Positions 26,401-36,036 of a stretch of 64,000 nt of DNA are shown here, piece after piece. The DNA is from Shewanella intestini (GTDB lineage Bacteria > Pseudomonadota > Gammaproteobacteria > Enterobacterales > Shewanellaceae): positions 87,306-151,305 of the forward strand of contig NZ_JAAIKR010000010.1 in NCBI RefSeq assembly GCF_018221465.1. The letters run 5' to 3'. Every line of letters begins with the position of its first letter. Position 1 is the first letter of the stretch. A program made the position numbers and the translations under genes. The notes under the pieces were generated by a model. The model had not been told where the DNA came from, searched no databases, and was given only the letters and a program-made list of their open reading frames with translations.

Positions 26401-29400
26401 ATGAATGCCACCAGTTCAAATCAACAAAACAACATTGTTGAAGAAATTAAAAATAAAGTATTAGAAATTGATGCGTTGCGTCATGGTAATAAACACCCCG
26501 AAAATATTGATCTCCCATTAGATTACGTTGAAGCGCTCGACGAAATCACCAGTATTGATCGACAAGAAATTGAAGAAATCGCTCGCAATGTTATCGCTAA
26601 ACACAAAAACATTGTCAGACCGACGGTAAAGAAAAAACAAAAATCCAAAGAGCGCGGTATCAATGAATGGCTAATTAATATTTCAGCCGTATTAGTCATC
26701 AGTGTTTTTATCAAAGTCGTCTTTTTATCTGATGAACAAGCAAGCGATCAAAAACAGCCGTCTTTATTCACTCGTATCGCTAAAGTTGACTACTCAGGTA
26801 TGCTTGATACTGCAACTGGCCACTTAAATGGAGCGGTAAGTTACATATCAGAATTAATAGCGACGTCGACGCCCTCAAATCAAGCGACTGCAGTCATTTC
26901 ATCTACTGCAGCAAATATCTCAAACACGCCACCAGCAACTAACACCAACAATCATGAACCAACACTTGCCCACAATCTTGAGATTGCACAGCCAAACAAT
27001 GCCAATGAACTTATGACCTCCTCACAAACAGGCAGTCGACTAGATTCTGATGTCGCCAAAATCAATCCAGACACATTCGCGTTAAATTCAACCGTAAACC
27101 AAGTTAAAGCCAGTGATATGGCAAGTAACAACGCTCGTGATGTGGTTAAATTTGATGACCAGACACAAGAATTACCGATGGCTAATATAGCAACGACTCT
27201 AGTAGAAAATTCAGTCGAATCAGTCACTATTGCAGCAAATCCGGCTGATACACCAGCAATAATCGTGACCGACAATCAGTTACAACAAGCAACGACCAAC
27301 AGCATTATTGCTAAAAATATTGAGCCTGAAGCAATAAGCAAAATTGAAAACAATGTGGAAAATTTATCAAATATTCATCGCGACGATTTGGCTGTTAATG
27401 CAGATAACTCAAACAATGTCGACACTTCAGTTAATACTGACAAAACCAAAGTCACAGCAAATAATAGTGCGCAAATAGCCGCTGAAAATACAGTTGAAAA
27501 TACAACTGATGCCTCTTTAGAGGTTCTCACTGACAAGGCAAACGAATTAACCACCGAAACCGACATATCGGCAACAGAATCGACACTGCAACTGGCCGCT
27601 GATTCTTCAGAAGCGCATATTGCTGTGGACGCGAATACAGATGTTAATACCATTAACAATATGGATAACAGGGTGTTTTTAGCAAAAAATACACCTCAAA
27701 CCGCTGAGGATGATCAAATTGCCAATAAGCAGCAAGTAAACGATCAAAAACGCATTGATAATACGCTAACCTCCGAGCCCAGCCTATTTGATCAATTAGT
27801 GGCTTCATTCAATCAATGGATCAATACAGCCCCCGACAACACAACAAAAGTGGTAACAACAGCGCTTAACGAACAAACAAAAACAGCTATTAAACTAATC
27901 GAGACGGCCGATAACCTTGCTGACAACACTTCAGGCCTCAATGAAGTACAACCTGCAGCAACGCTCGATTTAGCCGATTCTCAAGCACCCATTACGACCG
28001 AAACAACTGAGCTAACGGCACTAACAGAGCTAACAGATCAAAACAACGAGGCTCCATTGCTAGCCAATAAGCTTGCTGACAACACTTCAAGCCTTAATGA
28101 AATACAACCTGCAGCAACGCTCGATTTAGCCGATTCTCAAGCCCCCATTACGACTGAAACAACTGAGCTAACGGCACTAACAGAGCTAACAGATCAAAAC
28201 AACGAGGCTCCATTGCTAGCCGACAACCTTGCTGACAACACTTCAAGCCTTAATGAAGTACAACCTGCAGCAACGCTCGATTTAGCCGATTATCAAGCCC
28301 CCATTACGACTGAAACAACTGAGCTAACTGAGCCAACTGAGCTAACGGCTCAAAGCAACGAGGCTCCATTGCTAGCCAATAAGCTTGCTGTAACAAATAG
28401 CAGTCAGAACAACCAAGATGCGCCTGCAACCGAGCAAATCGCAAGCACTAAGAGCACTGCGACAGTAATGAGTAAGCTTGATACCCCTTCAACTGACACT
28501 CTCAATACATCACAAAGTGAAAACCAAAGCATTCAAGCAAATGCCGCACAGCCAACAACCGAAGCTGCAATCTTGCAACCCCAGCTAATCGCTACAACTA
28601 ATATTGCTGCTACTGACTCTATTGATACCGCCACAGCTGACACAAATATCATCACCGCAGTAAATGACACTGCTGAAACTATTAAGCCGTCAAACGTTGA
28701 AGTAACTGCTATAACCACTAACGATGACACTCTAGCTAACTCGTCTATAACACCTTTAAACACCAATGAGTCAATCGTTGCTGGCAATAATGCAATTGAA
28801 TTAGAAAGCAAACCAGTACAAGATACCGCAATTGAAACAACAGCAAATACTGTATTAACAGCTGTACAAGCTAATGCCTTAAGCACTAAAAATGAAGCCG
28901 TTAGCACGCAAGTTACAACCGTATCAACTGCAACACTTGAGGCTGAACAACTTATTGTTAATACCTCCAGTGTGGCTAATACAAGTGCGCCGACAAAAGC
29001 AATCAATGAGTCAGCCGTTCTTACCGCTGACTCAACCGCGCCAAATGACAACTTAATGACTCAAACTGAAGAGGTCAGCGTCCAAGCATCATCACTTAAG
29101 AATGATAAAATAGCCCAGTCAAACTCAGCGCCTATCACTTACGCTCCAATATCGACCGCTCCCCCCACATTTGACCAAGCTCAATCAACAGATTCATTCG
29201 CTTTAGCTCAAGCAAAAAAAGACAATGCAATCGCATTACAAGAGAACCAAACAGATGCCGAGTTAGACGAGTTACTTAATATTGAAACCGCTGCCATTGG
29301 CTCCGTTGTGCCACAAGACGTTGAACAAAATGCGTTACCCAATGCACAACGCAGCGATCAAGAAGCGAAGACATTAGAAACTGAACCCTTCGTCTTTGAA

Positions 29401-29883
29401 CCATTAACAAATCAACCAATGACAACGACCGTCATGGCACAAAAACGTGCAAAGCCCACTATCGACGCGACCAACACAAATAACCAAGTGGATATGACTG
29501 AACAACTCAGCACCATTGTCGAGATGGCCGAGCTTGCTAAAATGTCAGTCTCTGAATTTTATCTGTTTAAAAATCGCTTACCAAAACCAGAGGACAATAT
29601 CGTATTGCCGGTGAACTACTTTAAAGCTCACCCTATGGTTAACAGTATTTATTTATCTGATAACAGTCATTTAGTGGTTGAGTTAACTGATGATTTTGGA
29701 CAACAGACACAAATAGCATTTGTGCCCAATATTTCAGCACAAAGCAACTTAATTGATTGGGATTGTGACACCAATATTCATCCCAACTTAATTGCTAACC
29801 CTACTCAATCGGGCTGTACGATGAATACAACAACCGCGGCAAATACAGAAGCGGTATTATCAAGCTCTACGGCATTAAAGTAA
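26401..29883 (+). CDS. Giant membrane-anchored Thr/Ala/Asn-rich protein with pilin-like C-terminus (1160 aa)
   Basis: I do not recognise a known family for the whole protein. The first about 85 residues are charged and presumably cytoplasmic (EIEEIARNVIAKHKN, VKKKQKSKERG). One membrane helix follows (WLINISAVLVISVFIKVVFL, about residues 90-109) without a cleavable signal, then about 920 residues very rich in Thr, Ala, Asn, Ser and Glu/Asp. These include three tandem 52-residue repeats. The C-terminal 110 residues are different: AELAKMSVSEFYLFKNRLP, then LIDWDCD and QSGC. This resembles the post-helix part of type IV pilins (AVSEFYxxNGxxP, WxC...C), with a possible Cys-Cys loop. A periplasmic or surface stalk carrying a pilin-like head is the inference. 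The ribosome site is AGGAAG. Confidence 0.8.
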   Translation: MNATSSNQQNNIVEEIKNKVLEIDALRHGNKHPENIDLPLDYVEALDEITSIDRQEIEEIARNVIAKHKNIVRPTVKKKQKSKERGINEWLINISAVLVISVFIKVVFLSDEQASDQKQPSLFTRIAKVDYSGMLDTATGHLNGAVSYISELIATSTPSNQATAVISSTAANISNTPPATNTNNHEPTLAHNLEIAQPNNANELMTSSQTGSRLDSDVAKINPDTFALNSTVNQVKASDMASNNARDVVKFDDQTQELPMANIATTLVENSVESVTIAANPADTPAIIVTDNQLQQATTNSIIAKNIEPEAISKIENNVENLSNIHRDDLAVNADNSNNVDTSVNTDKTKVTANNSAQIAAENTVENTTDASLEVLTDKANELTTETDISATESTLQLAADSSEAHIAVDANTDVNTINNMDNRVFLAKNTPQTAEDDQIANKQQVNDQKRIDNTLTSEPSLFDQLVASFNQWINTAPDNTTKVVTTALNEQTKTAIKLIETADNLADNTSGLNEVQPAATLDLADSQAPITTETTELTALTELTDQNNEAPLLANKLADNTSSLNEIQPAATLDLADSQAPITTETTELTALTELTDQNNEAPLLADNLADNTSSLNEVQPAATLDLADYQAPITTETTELTEPTELTAQSNEAPLLANKLAVTNSSQNNQDAPATEQIASTKSTATVMSKLDTPSTDTLNTSQSENQSIQANAAQPTTEAAILQPQLIATTNIAATDSIDTATADTNIITAVNDTAETIKPSNVEVTAITTNDDTLANSSITPLNTNESIVAGNNAIELESKPVQDTAIETTANTVLTAVQANALSTKNEAVSTQVTTVSTATLEAEQLIVNTSSVANTSAPTKAINESAVLTADSTAPNDNLMTQTEEVSVQASSLKNDKIAQSNSAPITYAPISTAPPTFDQAQSTDSFALAQAKKDNAIALQENQTDAELDELLNIETAAIGSVVPQDVEQNALPNAQRSDQEAKTLETEPFVFEPLTNQPMTTTVMAQKRAKPTIDATNTNNQVDMTEQLSTIVEMAELAKMSVSEFYLFKNRLPKPEDNIVLPVNYFKAHPMVNSIYLSDNSHLVVELTDDFGQQTQIAFVPNISAQSNLIDWDCDTNIHPNLIANPTQSGCTMNTTTAANTEAVLSSSTALK
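27916..28383 (+). repeat. 3 x 156-bp in-frame tandem repeat
   Basis: Three consecutive 156-bp units (starting 27916, 28072, 28228) encode 52-residue repeats around NEVQPAATLDLADSQAPITT. Units 1 and 2 are almost identical; unit 3 diverges near its end (ELTEPTELTAQSNEA). The near-identity at DNA level means recent duplication and easy length variation by recombination. Confidence 0.95.
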
Positions 29884-29955
29884 TCAATCGGTTAACTAGC
29901 GACGTCAATGGCGCAAGTTAATCTGTATGACATTGTTAGATAAGGGCGTCATTAA

Positions 29956-29999
29956 CAGCCAATAAAAAACGGAGCAAATGCTCCGTTTTTTATTGGCTG
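29956..29999. terminator. Bidirectional terminator
   Basis: A perfect 19-bp stem (CAGCCAATAAAAAACGGAG / CTCCGTTTTTTATTGGCTG) with a 6-nt loop and internal T runs in both directions. It is placed between two convergent genes. Confidence 0.93.
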
Positions 30000-30019
30000 A
30001 TTTCAGGTATTGACCTTTA

Positions 30020-30352
30020 TCAATGGTTTTCCATCGTTTCGCATTGATATCCTTGGCGCATTGAATCAAATCTACAGCGTAAACCACACTGCCAAGGCAC
30101 TTCACCAAACTTATAAGACAAGGTTTGCGAAAACGCTTTACAGCTTTGGTAATCATTAAAACCGGTTTTCATTTCATAGGCGGCAGACTCGTAACCATTT
30201 TTATACACAAATGCAGTCCAGTTTTCAGGCGATTTTTTTTCATGAGAATGGTTAATTGTCACCACAGCTACAATCACAGCAATTAATAACCCAACAGCTA
30301 AAACAATTGAGCCCCACTGGCTTAAGCGAGACGTTTGATGACTTTTTGACAT
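30020..30352 (-). CDS. Membrane-anchored Cys-containing protein of unknown function (110 aa)
   Basis: I do not recognise a family. A single N-terminal membrane helix (WGSIVLAVGLLIAVIVAVVTI) precedes a periplasmic domain of about 70 residues. That domain has four cysteines, including CKAF, WQCGLRCRF and YQCETM, suggesting two disulfides. It has WTAFVYKNG and a DYQSCKAFSQTL segment, a pattern seen in small periplasmic proteins that sample amidation or redox partners, but no function can be named. It is convergent with the giant protein gene and monocistronic. Confidence 0.72.
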   Translation of the reverse strand: MSKSHQTSRLSQWGSIVLAVGLLIAVIVAVVTINHSHEKKSPENWTAFVYKNGYESAAYEMKTGFNDYQSCKAFSQTLSYKFGEVPWQCGLRCRFDSMRQGYQCETMENH

Positions 30353-30834
30353 GTCAGCTTTTTACCCTATCTATATTAACTGCATATAGCCTAGCGCTTT
30401 TCATTACACAAACCTAATTGAAGTATCAAGAACGTGATTTAGCGAATCATCATGCACGACTTAATTACACGATTTAGACCATCCCCCACACATTTGTTCT
30501 CGCACATTACTGGGTTATATTTATGTGATTTACCCTACAAAAAAAGACTTCAATCCACAAAATTAATACTCACTTAATACCCAATGACAAAAATAGCTAG
30601 CGAAGGTTAAAGCACACATCATTTCAATGATTTGCAAAATGGTTTTATCACTAACGTTTGCCAAAATATTGTCATGAGGCTCTAACACTACCAATAATGC
30701 GCTTATAAACTACCCATATGTTTCGGTTTAAAGTAATGGAATATTGTAATACGAGATGGGTTTTATTGGTTCAGCATTTGTATTTGGCCAAGCGACATTG
30801 CTTGGTAGCCACAAACTAATGAAACTGGAGTACT
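30353..30834. other. Intergenic region, no gene recognised
   Basis: AT-rich, between divergent genes. No RNA motif, operator or short gene with a ribosome site stood out. Confidence 0.5.
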
Positions 30835-31062
30835 ATGAAATATTTAGCATTTATTGCTGCACTTACTTTTACGGGTTCTGTATACGCTGTTGATTGTGTT
30901 GAGTGCCATGAAAAAGTGAATGTTGAAGAACATACTGAAATGGACGCAACAATGGCAACGTGTAATGACTGTCATGACATGGACAGCGCACATGAAATAG
31001 ATAAAGAAGTTCATACTCCTGAGCTAACTATCAAAGAATGTGCTGATTGCCACGAGCAATAA
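30835..31062 (+). CDS. Small periplasmic triheme cytochrome c
   Basis: The 75-aa precursor has a signal peptide ending at VYA, leaving about 57 residues. It contains three CXXCH heme-binding motifs: CVECH, CNDCH and CADCH. Extra His residues (EEHTEM, SAHEIDKEVHTPE) can act as distal ligands. It resembles the small tetraheme cytochrome of Shewanella but is shorter and has one heme fewer, giving an unusually dense heme packing. It would carry electrons in the periplasm during anaerobic respiration. It stands alone with its own terminator, and no reductase is adjacent. Confidence 0.87.
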   Translation: MKYLAFIAALTFTGSVYAVDCVECHEKVNVEEHTEMDATMATCNDCHDMDSAHEIDKEVHTPELTIKECADCHEQ

Positions 31063-31078
31063 ACAAGTATTCGATATA

Positions 31079-31110
31079 AAAACGGTGAGCATTAGCTCAC
31101 CGTTTTTTTT
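31079..31110. terminator. Terminator after cytochrome gene
   Basis: The 10-bp stem AACGGTGAGC / GCTCACCGTT with loop ATTA is followed by eight T residues. It serves the plus-strand cytochrome, and possibly also the convergent amylase gene. Confidence 0.92.
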
Positions 31111-31156
31111 ACTGTAAAAACCATATGACCTGTTAGCACAATCGCAATAATTAAGT

Positions 31157-32902
31157 TTATAGACGCTCATAAATAACATAACTTAACCGCGGCAAGATCA
31201 GGTAAAAGGTATCATCAACTTGCTTAGCGGATTGTGCAGCAAGAATGGGCACGAAACGTTTGCCCTGCAAAGAAAATGACAACTGTTTTTGTACTGTGCC
31301 GCTATTAAATACAATCAGCCATTCTTTACCGATAGACTCATCGACCCTAGCAAAAGCAAATACCGGGTTGTTATGCTCATAAAACCTATCTTGGTATTCA
31401 CCTCGGCGTAATACTTGATGGTTCTTTCTAAATTGGCTCAGACGCGCAATTGCGTTGTAAATCGGATGTTGTTGATCAAAATTATCATCAGCAGTCGATG
31501 CTGTTGTACCCAATAAAACATTGTCGTTATAACTCACCACTTTCGACTTAAACATATCCTCGCGAGCATAAATATCATTACCATCACCAGTAAAACCTTG
31601 CTCATCACCATAGTAGATAACCGGAATTCCCCGAGACAACATCATATAAGCATGCGACAAAATACTCCGCTGTAGTTTATCGGCATCACTTTGAGTCGCA
31701 TCATGTTGATTAATAAAATATCCGCTTCGCCCCATGTCATGGTTACCCAAAAACGTCATCAGTAAATCTGCGCTGCTGTCATCATCATCATAAAGTGAGT
31801 CTTGCTCAAATAACTCTTTAGCTAACATAGGGCTTTTTCCTCGATAAAAGATATCCGCAGCCACTTGCTGGAACGCAAAGTCTAATACTGACGGCAGCTT
31901 ACCTTCTGTCGTGTAACGGCTTAACGCTTTAGGAGACGTGTCATAGACTTCACCAAAAACATGAAATTTAGGAATACCAACTGCATGAGCATGGTCAATA
32001 ATCGCGGGGCTAAAAGCCTGCCAAAATGCCATATCAACATGACGCACGGTATCAATTCTAAACCCATCTGGCTTGAATTCAGTAATGAGGTTTTGATAGA
32101 TTTCTATCATCCCTGCAATCACTTGTGGATGACTGGTATTTAAATCATCTAAACCGCTAAAATCACCGTTTAAAGAGCTTTCTCCCTTAAAGGTGCTATC
32201 ACCTTGATTATGGTAAAACTTAGGGTTGTTTAACCAAGCTGGCTTTTTAACTTGCTTTTCCCTTGGTAATACAAACGGCGTATAGCGATCACCACTGGCT
32301 AATTGGGCAATCGATTTATACTGACACTCTTGCAGGCCAACCTGGTAAGTACCGTCTATCTGGTGACATTGTTCAAACTTAATCACATCTGCAGTGTGAT
32401 TAGTGATGATGTCAAAAAAGACTTTAATACCTTTATTATGAGCTGCATTAATCAATTGTTTTAAATCATCATTAGAGCCAAAGTGCGGATCAATTTCAGT
32501 AAAATCAACAATCCAATATCCATGATGCGCGATACCATCATGTTGAATCGCTTTATTGCGTAAAATGGGGGTCATCCAGATGGCCGTCACCCCTAACGAT
32601 TGAAGGTATTCAAGTTTATCCTCAATCCCTTTAATGTCGCCGCCATGGAAGCCGCGCTCAGAATATGGGTCAAAACCACCGTGAGATTCACCCGGGCTCA
32701 CACTGCCATTATCATTACTTAAATCGCCATTGTTAAACCTATCAGGCATAACAAAATAAAAAATATCGTCACGGACATCCCTGAGTAAGTATTTTTCATA
32801 GATATCAACCATTGGGTCTACTGATTCCGTTTGCGCCCACACCAATCGACAACCGGTTATCAACGTCAAACCAATCAAGATTACAGCCATTAAGTACTTC
32901 AT
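31157..32902 (-). CDS. GH13 alpha-amylase-family glycosidase, probable lipoprotein
   Basis: The 581-aa protein starts with a lipoprotein-like signal (LITGC lipobox at about residues 14-18; a type I cut after VWA is the alternative). The four GH13 regions are clear: DIITNH, GFRIDTVRH with nucleophile Asp284, FGEVYD with acid/base Glu318, and FLGNHDMGR with Asp389. It opens FYFVMPDRFNNGD and has GGDIKGIEDKLEYL, typical of enzymes acting on maltodextrins (cyclomaltodextrinase or extracellular alpha-amylase groups). It would degrade alpha-glucans in the periplasm or at the surface. It stands alone; no maltose genes are adjacent. Confidence 0.92.
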   Translation of the reverse strand: MKYLMAVILIGLTLITGCRLVWAQTESVDPMVDIYEKYLLRDVRDDIFYFVMPDRFNNGDLSNDNGSVSPGESHGGFDPYSERGFHGGDIKGIEDKLEYLQSLGVTAIWMTPILRNKAIQHDGIAHHGYWIVDFTEIDPHFGSNDDLKQLINAAHNKGIKVFFDIITNHTADVIKFEQCHQIDGTYQVGLQECQYKSIAQLASGDRYTPFVLPREKQVKKPAWLNNPKFYHNQGDSTFKGESSLNGDFSGLDDLNTSHPQVIAGMIEIYQNLITEFKPDGFRIDTVRHVDMAFWQAFSPAIIDHAHAVGIPKFHVFGEVYDTSPKALSRYTTEGKLPSVLDFAFQQVAADIFYRGKSPMLAKELFEQDSLYDDDDSSADLLMTFLGNHDMGRSGYFINQHDATQSDADKLQRSILSHAYMMLSRGIPVIYYGDEQGFTGDGNDIYAREDMFKSKVVSYNDNVLLGTTASTADDNFDQQHPIYNAIARLSQFRKNHQVLRRGEYQDRFYEHNNPVFAFARVDESIGKEWLIVFNSGTVQKQLSFSLQGKRFVPILAAQSAKQVDDTFYLILPRLSYVIYERL

Positions 32903-32926
32903 TTACTCTTGCTCCATAGTCAATTG

Positions 32927-33895
32927 TTACGGTAACGCTACGCCCTTGGCGCTGACATATAATCCATACCATTGTCCACGCGTTAACGTGACCTTAGGCG
33001 CTTGGGCACAAGCATTAATGCGTTCGATATTGGTTGTGCCAATAACAGGTTGGATAAGCGCCGGATGCTGCATTAACCAAGCAATCACAATCGCCTCTGC
33101 ACTGACCTGATATTGCTTGGCATATTGCGCCACCAATTGCGCGGTTTGCTTAACGCCATAAGGCTGATCACTGATTGGTGCGCCGCTATAAATGCCTTGG
33201 CACAAACTTCCCCAGGACTGAATTTGCACATGGTTATCAGCACAATAATTAACAAGCCCAGCATTGAAGTTAGTGTCTTTGCCTTGCACATTACCGGCGT
33301 ACACACCTTCATCTAACCATGCATGTTGTTGCAGACTCACTTCAATTTGATTTAACACTAACGGCTCAGATAAAGCCGCTTGTATTTGTTGCATTTGGTG
33401 CTGGTGCATATTCGACACACCTAAAAATTTAACCTTACCAGCTTGTTTCAACCTTAAATATGCATCTGCAATTTCATCCGCTTGCATTAACGGATCGGGA
33501 CGATGTAGCACTAACACATCAATATAGTCAGTTTGTAGGCGTTTAAGGCTTTGTTCCACACTATAAGTAATCCAGTTTGCTGATAAATCATAACGCTTAG
33601 GACCGAATTCATCTTCAAAACGAATACCGCATTTGGTTTGAATAATCATATTGTCACGATCATTTCGCTGCTTTAACGCTTGGCCAAACACCTGTTCAGC
33701 CTTACCTAAAGTATAAATATCGGCATGATCAAAATAGTTAATGCCATTATCTAACGCGGAATCAATCACTCGGTTAGCTTGGTTAACTTGCTCAGCAGTA
33801 TAAGCCACAGCGTTCCAACTACCGCCCAACCCCATGCAGCCAAATACAATTGAGCTAGCATGAGGAAGGTAACGACGAATGGGATAATTTTTCAT
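32927..33895 (-). CDS. Aldo/keto reductase (YdhF-like)
   Basis: The start at 33895 (MKNYPIRRYLPHAS) is the first ATG; the frame upstream opens only with TTG. The AKR barrel is evident: FGCMGLGGSWN, the catalytic Asp-Tyr pair in YFDHADIYTLGKAEQVFG, Lys in TKCGIRF, then VLHRPDPLM with His. The later part has VSNMHQHQM, LNQIEVSLQQ and QSWGSLCQGIY. It reduces carbonyl compounds with NADPH in the cytoplasm; the substrate is unknown. It is divergent from a LysR regulator 151 bp away, which is a common pairing and may control it. Confidence 0.9.
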   Translation of the reverse strand: MKNYPIRRYLPHASSIVFGCMGLGGSWNAVAYTAEQVNQANRVIDSALDNGINYFDHADIYTLGKAEQVFGQALKQRNDRDNMIIQTKCGIRFEDEFGPKRYDLSANWITYSVEQSLKRLQTDYIDVLVLHRPDPLMQADEIADAYLRLKQAGKVKFLGVSNMHQHQMQQIQAALSEPLVLNQIEVSLQQHAWLDEGVYAGNVQGKDTNFNAGLVNYCADNHVQIQSWGSLCQGIYSGAPISDQPYGVKQTAQLVAQYAKQYQVSAEAIVIAWLMQHPALIQPVIGTTNIERINACAQAPKVTLTRGQWYGLYVSAKGVALP

Positions 33896-34046
33896 AAGGC
33901 GCAACTTGTTATAAATGTGTTACATAGTGTACTCAATAAGCTGTCATGAGAAAGAGCAAAAACCAAAATCATTATTTGTTATAACGATCAATAAACCACT
34001 ACAATTCACGCAATCGACTTGTTGATAAGGATGAGATACAAAAAGG

Positions 34047-34931
34047 ATGTTAAGAGAACACAAAAAGTTTGAACGATTATTCTTATTTGCTGAAGTGGCC
34101 CGCCAACTGAGCTTTACTGAAGCGGCAAACACGTTGGGAATATCACGCGGTTATTTATCTGAACAGATTAAACAGTTAGAGCAAGAGCTGGGCCGGCCGT
34201 TGTTAATACGCTCTACCCGCAGCGTGAAACTCACCGCCCAAGGTCAATTAGTGTTAGCGCGTATGGGAAGCATTAAAAGCTCATTAATTGATCTTGACCG
34301 CCAGATCCGCCATGATCATGCAAGTTTATCAGGGCAAATTCGCATCACTGCCCCCAGTTTATTTACGCAACGTTTTTTGTTACCCATTTGCCGTGAGTTT
34401 AATCAAGCTTACCCTGAGGTAACGCTCAGTATCGATTGCAGCTACAAAACCCATGACCTCACCCAAAATGATTATGACCTTGCCTTGCGAGCAACCAATA
34501 ATCCCCCACAAAATATGGTGGCGAAAAAGCTTTATCAATACCGGCATATTTGCTGCGCTTCACCTCACTACCTTAAACAATTTGGCATCCCGACATCAAT
34601 CGAGCAACTACAGCAACATCAATGTTTAACGGCAATAGAACATGAAACCTGGTGGTTAAACAAACAACCACTTAACATCAAGCCGCAAATATCTATCAAT
34701 GACAACCGCATGTTAAAAACGCTGGCATTGCAACATCATGGAATTATTTTAGTACCCGAATATTTAGTTGATGAAGATATTGCCCAAGGCAAATTAGTCA
34801 CCGTATTACCTGATGTCATCACTGAGCGCTTTAACACCTACTTAATACATCCACAGCTTATTGATCAATCAACAAGGCTGACAACGTTTATTCAATTTAC
34901 CAAACAGTGGATAGCACAACATGCCGTGTAA
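34047..34931 (+). CDS. LysR-family transcriptional regulator
   Basis: The 294-aa protein begins with the LysR winged helix-turn-helix: FAEVARQLSFTEAANTLGISRGYLSEQIKQLEQELGRPLL, about residues 10-50. It continues with the effector-binding domain (LSGQIRITAPSLFTQRFLLPICREF, LVPEYLVDEDIAQGKLV). It most likely regulates the divergent aldo/keto reductase gene; the inducer is unknown. The strength of the N-terminal motif makes the family certain. Confidence 0.93.
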   Translation: MLREHKKFERLFLFAEVARQLSFTEAANTLGISRGYLSEQIKQLEQELGRPLLIRSTRSVKLTAQGQLVLARMGSIKSSLIDLDRQIRHDHASLSGQIRITAPSLFTQRFLLPICREFNQAYPEVTLSIDCSYKTHDLTQNDYDLALRATNNPPQNMVAKKLYQYRHICCASPHYLKQFGIPTSIEQLQQHQCLTAIEHETWWLNKQPLNIKPQISINDNRMLKTLALQHHGIILVPEYLVDEDIAQGKLVTVLPDVITERFNTYLIHPQLIDQSTRLTTFIQFTKQWIAQHAV

Positions 34932-35153
34932 ACATAAACAATCACCCCAATACAAAGCCATTAGCCGGTGGCGAGACAACACACGGCGATGACCTTCGTA
35001 TTTAATAAAATATAACAAGTAATAAAATATTATTTTCAAAATATTTTTGACAATAATTCAATCTCAAAGCGGTGTTTAACTTATCTAAAAACGACTATTC
35101 TTTAACACATCGAAAGACATCATTGAAAATATTACACATCAAAAGGTATCAAT

Positions 35154-35444
35154 ATGAACAAATTAACTATCGTTGCTAACATCGTTGCTAAAGCTGATAA
35201 AATTGAATTGGTTAAATCAGAACTATTAAAACTGATTGAAGTGACACGTGCTGAAGAAGGCTGCATCAATTATGACCTTCATCAAGACCATGAAAATCCA
35301 GCTCATTTTATGTTCTTTGAAAATTGGCAATCACGCGACTTATGGCAAGTGCATATGAATAACCAACACCTTGCAGATTACGTTGCGGCAACACAAGATG
35401 CAGTAGAGTCTTTTATTGTCAATGAAATGACCCATATCGCTTAA
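35154..35444 (+). CDS. ABM-domain quinol monooxygenase-like protein (YgiN type)
   Basis: This 96-aa protein is a single ferredoxin-like antibiotic biosynthesis monooxygenase domain. It begins LTIVANIVAKADKIELVKSELLKLI. It then has EEGCINYDLHQDHENPAHFMFFENWQSRDLWQVHMNNQHL, the conserved region of YgiN-type quinol monooxygenases. Such proteins oxidise quinols or aromatic polyketides without cofactors. It is monocistronic with its own terminator. The physiological substrate is unknown. Confidence 0.88.
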   Translation: MNKLTIVANIVAKADKIELVKSELLKLIEVTRAEEGCINYDLHQDHENPAHFMFFENWQSRDLWQVHMNNQHLADYVAATQDAVESFIVNEMTHIA

Positions 35445-35500
35445 GCCAAAAAAGCCAATACCCTTGTCTCTCATCAAGGTGTTAAAGCAGTCAATACTCA

Positions 35501-35532
35501 GCCTGATAATTGCATTGTTATCAGGCTTTTTT
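35501..35532 (+). terminator. Terminator after ABM monooxygenase gene
   Basis: The 9-bp stem GCCTGATAA / TTATCAGGC with an 8-nt loop is followed by six T residues. Confidence 0.92.
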
Positions 35533-35856
35533 AAAAGCTCTCACTCTGCTAATTGCTATTTAACCTCACACAACAAACCAACATTAACATTACCTTTTGC
35601 CATCAACTCCGTTAAAAATGTGCGATAGATCTCAAGATAAGCAACTTTTGTATAAATAAATACGCATACAAATACATTTGTTAACTGGATCGCATTTTTC
35701 TTATTTTCGCCCTGATAAATTTCAGCTTCAGCACTCACTAATATTCTGTGTTTATTTGTCAACACTCGTGAGTGAATTTAGGATATAAACTTTAATATCA
35801 ATAGCATAAATCAAAATAAACCGAGTTACCCATATGCACTTTTGAGGATATTATCT

Positions 35857-36036
35857 ATGGCACAATTAATTAACGCGATACCCAATGACGCAGAAATCAA
35901 TGCAATGACTCAGCCTAAAAACCCACAGGCTGCAGAAGAATTACAACATCGAAAATGTGTGAAAAAACGCCTCGATGAGTATTTAGAAGCACAGCAACTT
36001 AAACGTGCGATGGGTGATGATGATTTTTGGGCATAA
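35857..36036 (+). CDS. PA3496-like small protein (59 aa)
   Basis: The start at 35857 (MAQLINAIPND) follows GAGGAT at good spacing; the frame upstream has only a TTG. The protein is charged, with a helical centre (AAEELQHRKCVKKRLDEYLEAQQLKRAM) and the end GDDDFWA. The (D)DFW-type acidic-aromatic terminus matches the PA3496 family, annotated as putative envelope-integrity proteins; function is not settled. Family assignment is from recall. Confidence 0.65.
   Translation: MAQLINAIPNDAEINAMTQPKNPQAAEELQHRKCVKKRLDEYLEAQQLKRAMGDDDFWA

Noticed and set aside
28533-29051. 172-codon minus-strand frame inside the giant protein gene
   Set aside because: Its Val/Ser/Ala-rich translation is the antisense of a low-complexity Thr/Ala/Asn region; no ribosome site or domain.
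29905-30156. 83-codon minus-strand frame overlapping the 110-aa membrane protein gene
   Set aside because: It overlaps the better-supported frame and runs through a strong terminator hairpin.
35556-35765. 69-codon minus-strand frame after the ABM gene
   Set aside because: AT-rich, no convincing ribosome site, no family resemblance; likely chance.
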